From: a bacterium | Lineage (GTDB): Bacteria > Bacteroidota > Ignavibacteria > Kapaibacteriales > UBA7675 | DNA length: 32,263 bases | Direction: 5' to 3' | Assembly (NCBI GenBank): GCA_030430495.1 | Contig: JAUIKM010000047.1 | Coordinates: 1 to 32,263, forward strand | Shown: positions 25,812 through 32,263 of the stretch, in pieces | How the letters are laid out: every line of letters starts with the position of its first letter | Numbering within the stretch: position 1 is the first letter of the stretch | Notes under the pieces: model-generated | The model's input: only the letters and a program-made list of their open reading frames with translations | Database searches by the model: none | Told to the model about the DNA's origin: nothing | Position numbers and translations under genes: made by a program

Positions 25812-27428
25812 ATGAATCGCAGGGACTTTTTGCGCATGAACACGAGCGGCAGCAGCTTCAGGGCGCGCTCGCCGCAGGATTGGGACGACACGTTGGGGGT
25901 GACCGCCGGCCTGGAAGAACGGCCCGGACAACTGACGCGCGCCGACGCCCTGCACCTTTTGCGTCGGTTTACACTGGCGCCGACGCACGATCTGCTGGCT
26001 GAAATTGAAGGCAAAACCGCACAGGAAGCCGTCGAACTGCTGCTGGGGCCGGTCTACGACCCGGAGTTGAATCCGGAGCCGCTGCCAGAGCCGCCCGGCC
26101 CCTGGGTGGACAGCACGGAGGAGGACCCGCTGGAAGCCGACCTGATCACGCGCAACCAGATAGAAAAGCGCTGGGAAAACCAGCACGACATGCTGCGCCA
26201 GTGGTGGGTGGAGCGGATGCACGCCGAAACGCTGCCCGCGCGCGAAAAACTGACGCTGTTCTGGAGCGGCCATTTTACGACAGAGTTCACCTTTGACGAT
26301 GTGTATTCCGTGCCGCAGCTGCTGTACCGCCAGAATCAGATGCTGCGCAGCTATCGCCAGGGCGATCTGAAGCAATTCGTGGAGCAGGTAACGCTGGACG
26401 GCGCCATGCTGGCTTACCTGGGCGGCGAGCTGAATGTGGCCGGCAATCCGAATGAAAACTACGCGCGCGAGTTGTTTGAGCTGTTTACCACCGGACTGGG
26501 CTGGTATTCGGAGGCGGAGGTGCAGGCGTCGGCGCGCGTCCTGACCGGATGGAAAGCATCCAAATACAACAGCGCGCCCGCGCCGCGCGGCATGTACAAG
26601 TCCTATTTCATTCCCGAAGATCACGATATAGGCGCGAAGGAGCTGCTCGGCGGGATTATCGCTGCACGCGACGAGGACTTCAACACGGAAGTGCTGGTGC
26701 GGCGCGACGAGATCCGCGGCATGATCGAGCTGATTTTTGCGCTGGAGCGCAATGACGGTCGGGAGCACGCCGTGGCGCGTTTTATCGGCGAAAAACTCTA
26801 TCACTATTTTATCTACAGCAAACCGGTCGCACCGCCGGAAGACTTCATGTTGCAGTTGCAGCAGCGTTTTATCGACAATAACTACAACATGCGCGCGGTG
26901 CTCGGGGCGATCCTGCGCAGCGCGCACTTCTACGAGCCGGCCGTGCGCGGCGTACAGATTAAAACGCCGGCGGAATTCATGGTCGGTTTTGCGCGCCAGA
27001 TGGGCGCTTCGCCCGCCACCGTGGCGACGGCGATGGCGCAGGTGGAGCAGGATTTGTTCGATCCGCGCGACGTGTCCGGCTGGGACGGCTACCGCGCCTG
27101 GATCAGCACCAAGACCTATCCGCTGCGCGCGGCGTTTACGCGGGAGCTGATCCGCGCGATTCCCGACGCGCAGCTGGTGGACTGGGCGCGCCGCTTTACG
27201 GGTTTTGACGACGCTTACCTGCTGACGGCGGCGGTGGAGGAATTCCTGCTGCCGCGCCCCGTTTCCACGGAGCGCCACGACGCTTACGTGGACGCCCTGC
27301 TGACGGGCGAAACGCGCGACTACGAGTGGCCGGAGATTATCGGCGGGACCGACCCCGGCAGCGCGGCATTGCGCCTGCGTTCGCTGCTGACGGCAATTTC
27401 ACGTGCGCCCGACTTCCACTTGTGCTGA
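25812..27428 (+). CDS. DUF1800-family protein (538 aa)
   Basis: This belongs to the DUF1800 family, whose biochemical role is not established. Family signatures are TRADALHLLRRFTLAPT (about 42-58), a WSGHFTTEF block, YRQNQMLR, and AMLAYLGGELNVAGNPNENY leading into ARELFELFTTGLGWYSEAEV and ARVLTGWK. The N-terminus MNRRDFLRM resembles a twin-arginine motif, but no hydrophobic stretch follows, so Tat export by this signal is doubtful. The ATG at 25812 has GAGGAA upstream. An earlier in-frame start (25743) adds 23 unlike residues. The DUF1501 gene follows 37 bp later. The two families are commonly adjacent and probably act together on the surface or in the periplasm. Confidence 0.94.
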   Translation: MNRRDFLRMNTSGSSFRARSPQDWDDTLGVTAGLEERPGQLTRADALHLLRRFTLAPTHDLLAEIEGKTAQEAVELLLGPVYDPELNPEPLPEPPGPWVDSTEEDPLEADLITRNQIEKRWENQHDMLRQWWVERMHAETLPAREKLTLFWSGHFTTEFTFDDVYSVPQLLYRQNQMLRSYRQGDLKQFVEQVTLDGAMLAYLGGELNVAGNPNENYARELFELFTTGLGWYSEAEVQASARVLTGWKASKYNSAPAPRGMYKSYFIPEDHDIGAKELLGGIIAARDEDFNTEVLVRRDEIRGMIELIFALERNDGREHAVARFIGEKLYHYFIYSKPVAPPEDFMLQLQQRFIDNNYNMRAVLGAILRSAHFYEPAVRGVQIKTPAEFMVGFARQMGASPATVATAMAQVEQDLFDPRDVSGWDGYRAWISTKTYPLRAAFTRELIRAIPDAQLVDWARRFTGFDDAYLLTAAVEEFLLPRPVSTERHDAYVDALLTGETRDYEWPEIIGGTDPGSAALRLRSLLTAISRAPDFHLC

Positions 27429-27465
27429 CAAATTCCCAAGGCCAATTCCAATCCAGGATACAATC

Positions 27466-29082
27466 ATGAAACGACGCGATTTTCTCAAATACACCGCTGC
27501 GGCGTCGGCCGTGGCGGCCGGAGCGGCACAGGGATTCAGACTGGGCGGGCTGCCGGTGTACGCACAGTCGCCGCCGATGCTGGGCGGCAACGTGCTGGAA
27601 AGCGATAAAATCCTGATTATCGTGCAGCTCTTCGGCGGCAACGACGGGCTCAACACCATCGTGCCGCTCAACGACGACAACTACCACAACCTGCGTCCGA
27701 CCATACGCGTGCGGCCGGAGGACAATCCGGCGCAGATAGCCGGCAGCGAGGCGTATTTTCACCCGGCGCTGGTGGACAGTTTCGACGGCGGTTTCCTGAA
27801 GCTGCACGACGAGGGGCGTCTGGCGGTGATTCAGGGCATCGGCTACGAACACCCGAATCTTTCGCACTTCCGTTCGACCGACATCTGGCTGAGCGGCTAC
27901 AACCCGCGCGACGAGGACATTTTCAGCGACCCGCAGGTGCGCCTGCTGGACGGCTGGGTTGGACGCTTTTTTGCGCACTCGATTCCGACGTTTCCCAGCG
28001 ATCTGCCCAGTTATCCGCTGGCGATCCAGATCGGCGGTCAGCTCTCGCTCATGCTGCAAAGCGATGCGGGCGACGCGGGCATTGCAATCACTGATCCCGA
28101 GCGCTTTTTCAGTCAGGACGGCGGCCTTTCAGCCGACGAGGCGGCGCTGCCGGGCGTCGACGCCTACGAGAAAGAATACAACTACATCCTGCAGGTGGCG
28201 CAGGCTTCTGACCGCTACAAGGACGAGGTCAAGGCGGCCTACGAGGGCGGCAAAACGACCATTCAATACGGCGAAGGCCTGCCGCAGCAGTTCGGCACCG
28301 TGGCGCGCATGATCAGCGGCGGGCTGGGTACGAAGGTTTATCTGCTGCGCATGGGCGGTTTCGACAACCACGTCAACCAGGCTTTTGAGGGCCAGACCGG
28401 TTTTCACCCGGCGCTGCTGCAGCAGCTCAGCATGGGCATCAGTCAGTTTATGGCGGATGCCGTCAACCAGGGATTCGCCGATCGCGTCGTCGGCATGACC
28501 GTCACGGAATTCGGGCGTCGTCCGCGCGAGAACGGCAGCCGCGGCACGGACCACGGTACGACCTCGGTGCAGTTTGTCTTCGGCGAGCGCGTGCGCGCGG
28601 GTCTCTACGGCGACAACCCCGACCTGGCTCGTTTCCTGAAGGACAGCGATCGCAACTCCAACCTGGACTACCAGAACGACTACCGCCGTGTGTACGCCGA
28701 AATTCTGGAGGTGCTGTTCGGCGCTGAGAAGGCGGACGTGGAGGCGATTCTCGGCAAACAATTTGTACACATGGGCATTCTGGACCCGGCGATTTCCTCG
28801 GTCGACAATCCATTTGTTAACCAATTCTCCGGCGCGGCGCTGCGTTTAAGTCCCAACCCGAGCGCCGGCAATGTGAGCGCAGCGTTTGAACTTAAACGTC
28901 CGGCGATGGTGGACATCAGTTTGTACTCCATCAAGGGAGTGCACGAGATGCGCATCCGGCACGGTATGTTTAACCGCGGCGTGCATTCGGTACACTTCAA
29001 CGCGCCGAATGGTGGTGTCTGGCTCTGCGTGCTCGAGGCGGAGGGCCGCCAGATAGCCGAGAAGCTGGTGGTGCTGCGTTAA
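27466..29082 (+). CDS. DUF1501-family protein with Tat signal and T9SS-type sorting domain (538 aa)
   Basis: DUF1501 proteins have a sulfatase/alkaline-phosphatase-like fold of unknown activity. KRRDFLK (2-8) with hydrophobic 10-22 and VYAQ is a good Tat signal. ILIIVQLFGGNDGLNTIVPL (49-68) is the family start, and VTEFGRRP with TDHGTTS (about 346-366) the conserved C-terminal part. Residues 459-538 (LRLSPNPSAGNVS, VDISLYSIKGV, GGVWLCVLEAEGRQIAEKLV) match the Por/type IX secretion C-terminal domain. This predicts folded export by Tat followed by outer-membrane translocation and surface anchoring. The ATG at 27466 has an AGGATA site. It is co-oriented with DUF1800 (37 bp gap), and a terminator follows. 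Confidence 0.95.
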   Translation: MKRRDFLKYTAAASAVAAGAAQGFRLGGLPVYAQSPPMLGGNVLESDKILIIVQLFGGNDGLNTIVPLNDDNYHNLRPTIRVRPEDNPAQIAGSEAYFHPALVDSFDGGFLKLHDEGRLAVIQGIGYEHPNLSHFRSTDIWLSGYNPRDEDIFSDPQVRLLDGWVGRFFAHSIPTFPSDLPSYPLAIQIGGQLSLMLQSDAGDAGIAITDPERFFSQDGGLSADEAALPGVDAYEKEYNYILQVAQASDRYKDEVKAAYEGGKTTIQYGEGLPQQFGTVARMISGGLGTKVYLLRMGGFDNHVNQAFEGQTGFHPALLQQLSMGISQFMADAVNQGFADRVVGMTVTEFGRRPRENGSRGTDHGTTSVQFVFGERVRAGLYGDNPDLARFLKDSDRNSNLDYQNDYRRVYAEILEVLFGAEKADVEAILGKQFVHMGILDPAISSVDNPFVNQFSGAALRLSPNPSAGNVSAAFELKRPAMVDISLYSIKGVHEMRIRHGMFNRGVHSVHFNAPNGGVWLCVLEAEGRQIAEKLVVLR

Positions 29083-29109
29083 GGAACTTGTATGCCGTGT
29101 TTAAGTATG

Positions 29110-29146
29110 AGCCGGGAGAACTTTGCTCTCCCGGCTTATTTTGTTT
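29110..29146 (+). terminator. terminator after the DUF1800-DUF1501 pair
   Basis: A perfect 10-bp stem, AGCCGGGAGA (29110-29119) with TCTCCCGGCT (29127-29136), encloses a 7-base loop and is followed by TATTTTGTTT. It begins 28 bp after the DUF1501 stop. Confidence 0.92.
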
Positions 29147-29940
29147 AAGCGGTTCCGGTCGGTTTTGCCCCGGTATTGGTTGGAGGTATGGCTCATTGAC
29201 ACCACTCTCCTGATTGCAGCGCCCTGCGGGCTTGCTTTATGACGCTTTTGTTTGTCGATGGGCGGGGAAGCCGCGGGCGTCGGGAGAGCCCCGACGTTGT
29301 TCAGTTTGCCGCCGCCATGTGAAATCAGATTCGCGGGGATTTCAGGCAGACTTTCGGCTTGTGTTTAACACCTCACTGACAACCCGTTCAGCTGTGAATT
29401 TGGCGGGTTCAACCGCGTTCCAGGTGTCGTTCAGATTTTACCGGTGTGAAAATTCCGGCTGCGGAGTTGTATGGGTGCCACGTCGGCGGACCGGTCGTTG
29501 ATGTTGTGTGGAGATCATGGGTTGATTGCACGCTGAACGAGCCCGCGTGAGAGCCGGTAAGGGAGGTTATAATGATGGGTATCGCGCCTGGAGGAGGTTG
29601 TGTCGGGGACAGTCCATAATCAACCTTTGAATCCCACCGAACAATCGTTGTTGGCTAAGCACATCACCTTCCAGCGACCTTGCCCGCCACTGGTGCATAT
29701 TTTGATTTTGTGTTCTGAATGTAGTATCTTGATCCACCCCCGTTTTATGTATCTGTCGGCTACAAGATTTGCCCAATCTGGTTAAGTCGGCATTGTGCCT
29801 GGCTGATTTTTCTGCCGCTCAAGCGACACTCTGTTTTCACCCTCACAGCCCGGCCCACGATTGTATTTCCGACGGCTTCACACATTCTGTGGAAGCCCAC
29901 TCACACTTTTTCTGTAATAACATTAGTTGAAAGGATTATG
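29147..29940. other. gene-poor intergenic region with one dispersed repeat
   Basis: About 790 bp in which I can support no gene. Base composition drops in GC towards the right. It holds the dispersed element at 29212-29256. A short GTCGGGGAC palindrome lies at about 29602-29610, similar to sequences often seen at the ends of small mobile repeats, but no transposase is present. Short frames (for example around 29214-29501) overlap the repeat and look non-coding. Confidence 0.6.
29212..29256 (+). repeat. dispersed hairpin/T-rich element, best-preserved copy
   Basis: GATTGCAGC, then hairpin GCCC-TGC-GGGC (29221-29231), then TTGCTTTATGAC and a T-rich end CTTTTGTTTGTC. It matches the copy at 31761 over its whole length with few changes, and shares GACGCTTTTGTTTGTC exactly with the copy inside the M28 peptidase gene. 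It lies 65 bp past a good terminator, so ending the DUF1501 transcript is not its obvious role. Confidence 0.85.
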
Positions 29941-30405
29941 ATGAAGTATCGTAATTATTTGCTTGTGCTTGCTTGTTTTGGATTCTTATTCGCTCACAAT
30001 AACGCAAATGCTGGTGACGACGTCCGTGCTGTGACGGTCACATTGACGAGCACGGACGCATTCTATGGACAAGAGATGATATACAAGATTACGGTGGAAA
30101 ATACCGGAAACGTGGCGTACTCAGGCAGGCTTGCGATCGAGTTTCACTCTGCACTGGGTTACGTAAGTAGTCTCCCGCGGACTGCCGATGTAACCGACAA
30201 CGTCGCCACCTGGAACATCGACGATTTGGCCGTTGGCTACGATGATACCTTCTCTCTCAAGCTGAGCGTACCCGGCAACGGCCAGATTACCTTTGGACCG
30301 AGCATCTGTGCGACGGCCAAAGCCGACGTTGACCCCCGCCTTCCCGCAGAGACAGTCGCAGCCGCTACAGACAAACTTTGCCATCCGGTGGTAGATCCTG
30401 ATTGA
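29941..30405 (+). CDS. secreted DUF11-like protein (154 aa)
   Basis: An exported small protein. Signal peptide 1-24 (hydrophobic 7-18, cleavage after ANA). Residues about 29-130 form one beta-sandwich domain with the DUF11-like pattern (VTVTLTSTDAFYGQEMIYKI, VENTGNVAYSG, ATWNIDDLAVGYDDTFSLKL), as found singly or in tandem in surface proteins. There are two cysteines, C123 (SICATAK) and C147 (KLCHP). AAGG six bases before the ATG at 29941 favours it over the ATG three bases earlier. Codon use is less GC-rich than the genes to the left. It is monocistronic, closed by the hairpin at 30475-30510. No function can be given. Confidence 0.8.
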   Translation: MKYRNYLLVLACFGFLFAHNNANAGDDVRAVTVTLTSTDAFYGQEMIYKITVENTGNVAYSGRLAIEFHSALGYVSSLPRTADVTDNVATWNIDDLAVGYDDTFSLKLSVPGNGQITFGPSICATAKADVDPRLPAETVAAATDKLCHPVVDPD

Positions 30406-30474
30406 TCTATACGCTTGACGGGGTCATGTAGCCAGGCCTCCGATTCCACTCCAATATTGTTGAGTCGCAGTATG

Positions 30475-30510
30475 AGGTGCTGTCTTCCATTCGGGAGGCA
30501 GCGCTTTTTG
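30475..30510 (+). terminator. Rho-independent terminator after DUF11-like gene
   Basis: A 14-bp stem with some G-T pairs (30475-30488 with 30493-30506) encloses a 4-base ATTC loop and runs into TTTTT. It is 70 bp past the stop at 30405. Confidence 0.8.
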
Positions 30511-30573
30511 GTTTTGCACTGGGTGTTCTGATCGACCTTGTGCAGGCCGACGACGAGGTGCGGTACGTTCACG

Positions 30574-31650
30574 TCACCAAAGGCAACTACACAGACCGAC
30601 AGTTACCGCGTATTCACCACTTGAGGCGAAGTTGTTGTTGCTGGAACGTGATGGACGATCGTAGCTGTGGTCAATCCGGACGTTCTGTGGAATCCTGGTT
30701 CCTGGTTTATAGTGAAGGGTTAAAGATGGAGAGTATTGATGTCCTGTGAGTCTATCCGTTCGACTTTGAGACCATTGCACCGAATCCTGGTACTCATTAA
30801 CAGTTGATACATCATACATCCACTCAGCCTGGCAACTGTTCCGTTTCTCTGGTACAACGCTGCCCTCAAATTTTGTCCAGTATTCACTGGTGTCCCTGGT
30901 TGCGCTATCTCGTCTACTATCATTGATAGTTGCCAATCGGCGCACGAGAGTTTGCATGCCTGAGAGCGAAAAGCTGAAATCTTCCCAGCAGCTGTTTCTG
31001 CGAACAAACAGACTATCGGAGATAAATAGTGTGTCGCCCTCCGCGGAGATTACCACAAAGTGACCCGTTTAAGCGGACAGAGGCAAACTGATTGCCGGAG
31101 GGCCGAACGCTTTGTTGAAAGATGGTTTGGTTTCATGGTTGCCGATAAACAAGCGCAAGTTCCGATTGTTGAATATATCTTCGTCTGATAAATTAATCAG
31201 GTCGCATGGGCACAGGTTGAACGGCCCTTCAAGTGTGATGTCAAGTACTTTGTCCGGCTCGACTTTGCAGTCCTGCGAAATCTCAAGTGTCCACGCTGTC
31301 GACAGTTCGTCATTGTCGTCAAGGAGTTCAATACGGCCATGTTTAATTAACCAGGGTGCCTCGGCGCTGAAATGCGTTTCGCTAACGGTAGTTGCCTCAA
31401 CAGGTATGTCGCCGATTTTCCAGTGTAATTCAGCGGCGGAAGGCGGAAATCCCTCACCAAAAACGTTAATCAGCTGTTCCGGGCAAATGTTTGTCGTGTC
31501 TACGCCAGTGATTCTCATCTCTGTTTTCGGATTGTTCGTGTCTGAATTCGTCGAATCCGGCATTGTGTACCTGACCGGACTGTCGTCATCGCCGCAGGCA
31601 AACATCAGCAAAGTTGTGAGCAGTGCACAAAAAAATGATAGTTGTTTCAT
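30574..31650 (-). pseudogene. lipoprotein gene with IPT/TIG-like domains, interrupted by in-frame TAA
   Basis: On the minus strand the ATG at 31650 (AGGACAG upstream) starts a lipoprotein signal with LMFAC and lipid Cys19. An IPT/TIG-like domain follows (EMRITGVDTTNICPEQLINV, then VFGEGFPPSAAELHW). A second similar unit begins VLDITLEGPFNLCPCDLINL and reaches AISLPLSA. There a TAA at 31071-31069 (codon 194) ends the frame. The same frame continues without a shift as TGHFVVISAEGDTLFISDSL and stays open to a TGA at 30574. TGHFVVISAEG is what an IPT domain should contain at that point, so the two halves were surely one protein of about 358 codons. It is either a recent nonsense pseudogene, a truncated 193-aa lipoprotein, or a read-through or sequencing error. 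Confidence 0.8.
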
Positions 31651-31760
31651 GATCTGTCCTATCCGCTTTTTGATGTCTGATCGAAAAGTCGCGATAGAAG
31701 TATATACATAGCCTTGTGGAGGTAGCACTACTGCATCGGGACCGGGGGAGCAGGAAATCT

Positions 31761-31806
31761 GATTGCAGCGCCCTCACGGGCTTGCTTTATGACTTTTTTG
31801 TTTGGC
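31761..31806 (+). repeat. dispersed hairpin/T-rich element
   Basis: GATTGCAGC, hairpin GCCC-TCAC-GGGC (31770-31781), TTGCTTTATGAC, then a T6 run and GTTTGGC. It lies upstream of, and divergent from, the interrupted lipoprotein gene. Its arms equal those at 29212 but the loop differs. Confidence 0.85.
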
Positions 31807-32025
31807 TTCGGGTTTGAGGTTCGAAGCTGTGCTGCGCGGCTGTAGCGGCACAGCCGGCGCCGGTGTAAAGTCTGAGAGCAAACAACGGCTTGAAACATCC
31901 GGGCTGTGGGGTTGAGATCGCGTCTCTAAGTCCGTTCACCGGCGTTTCCGGTGCGTTTAACTGCGTTTTGACCACCGCTTGTTTTTTTACGCGCGGATAA
32001 TTTGTGGTTTTGAGGTAGACTGGTA

Positions 32026-32063
32026 CATGCCACGGAGCGCCGCATGCAACGCGCCGTGGCATG
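32026..32063. repeat. long imperfect inverted repeat
   Basis: CATGCCACGG (32026-32035) pairs with CCGTGGCATG (32054-32063). After one mismatch, GCG (32037-32039) pairs with CGC (32050-32052), closing on a 10-base loop. No T-tract follows on either strand. It could be a cruciform, a protein-binding palindrome, or a remnant of a mobile-element end. Confidence 0.65.
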
Positions 32064-32230
32064 CCGGACTGACGCTTGCCTTACAAAAATCTGCACTGGT
32101 TGCAGGGTGGGAGGAGTGCGTCTGGACGTGGTGGAGACTCGCGGTAGACTGTATGTTTAAAAAATAGCGATTACCGACCGATGCTAAGGAGAAGTCAAAC
32201 CCTTCTTACCAATACGGAGCGGCAATCGCA

Positions 32231-32263
32231 ATGGGAAAAGATGCAGTATTCTCTTCGGAAAAT
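32231..32263 (+). CDS. possible start of a gene cut by the window edge
   Basis: The ATG at 32231 opens a frame (MGKDAVFSSEN) that is still open at the last base. A GGAG lies 11 bases upstream, rather far. Eleven codons are too few to judge, so this is only a candidate. Confidence 0.22.
   Translation, partial: MGKDAVFSSEN

Larger units (their letters stand above)
31651..32230. other. intergenic region with repeat copy and hairpin
   Basis: No convincing gene in about 580 bp. It contains the dispersed element at 31761-31806 and the imperfect long hairpin at 32026-32063. Short frames on both strands run through these structures and lack ribosome binding sites. AAGGAGAAG at 32186-32194 looks like a Shine-Dalgarno site, but no start codon follows at usable distance. 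Confidence 0.55.

Overview
The window looks like chromosomal DNA of a GC-rich (roughly 60% by eye), Gram-negative heterotroph of the Bacteroidota/Chlorobiota/Kapabacteria side of the FCB superphylum. The assignment is inference. It rests on two secreted proteins with type IX secretion (Por)-like C-terminal sorting domains, a CcmE with a CxxxY haem motif, a CcmD-like small protein, a DUF1800/DUF1501 pair, and two large IgGFc-binding-domain surface proteins.

Layout. 1-1099: non-coding, with about three copies of a 226-bp tandem repeat. 1100-2377: fumarylacetoacetase. 2541-4024: ECF sigma factor translationally coupled to a one-helix membrane protein, closed by a strong terminator. 4162-5970: SDR oxidoreductase and M42 aminopeptidase (minus strand). 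6138-7580: secreted M28 carboxypeptidase-Q-like peptidase. 7866-11611: M3 oligoendopeptidase and an alpha/alpha-toroid glycosidase-like protein (minus). 11850-12365: secreted PEGA-like protein. 12509-13606: PAP2 phosphatase (minus).

13772-29082 is a long plus-strand run. It holds a Rid protein, a T9SS-type secreted protein, IgGFc/beta-barrel protein 1, CcmB, IgGFc/beta-barrel protein 2, CcmC, CcmD-like, CcmE, a CcmE-like protein, CcmF, a terminator, DUF1800 and DUF1501. It is mostly a System I cytochrome c maturation locus into which two paralogous putative outer-membrane proteins are interleaved. CcmC carries an extra domain in its first periplasmic loop that looks CcmE-like, and a second CcmE-like protein lacks the haem-binding motif. 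CcmA, CcmG and CcmH are not in the window.

29083-32263 is gene-poor and less GC-rich. It holds a small secreted DUF11-like protein and a lipoprotein gene interrupted by an in-frame TAA.

The most unusual non-gene signal is a dispersed element of about 45-50 bp: ATTGCAGCG, a small hairpin whose arms differ between copies but still pair, then a T-rich tail ending TTTTGTTTGTC. Complete or near-complete copies occur at 29212, 31761, 12457 (minus) and 6196, with partial forms at 889 (minus) and in every unit of the tandem array. The copy at 6196 lies inside the signal-peptide codons of the M28 peptidase. The protein-degrading set (M3, M28, M42) together with fumarylacetoacetase suggests a peptide- and amino-acid-consuming lifestyle.
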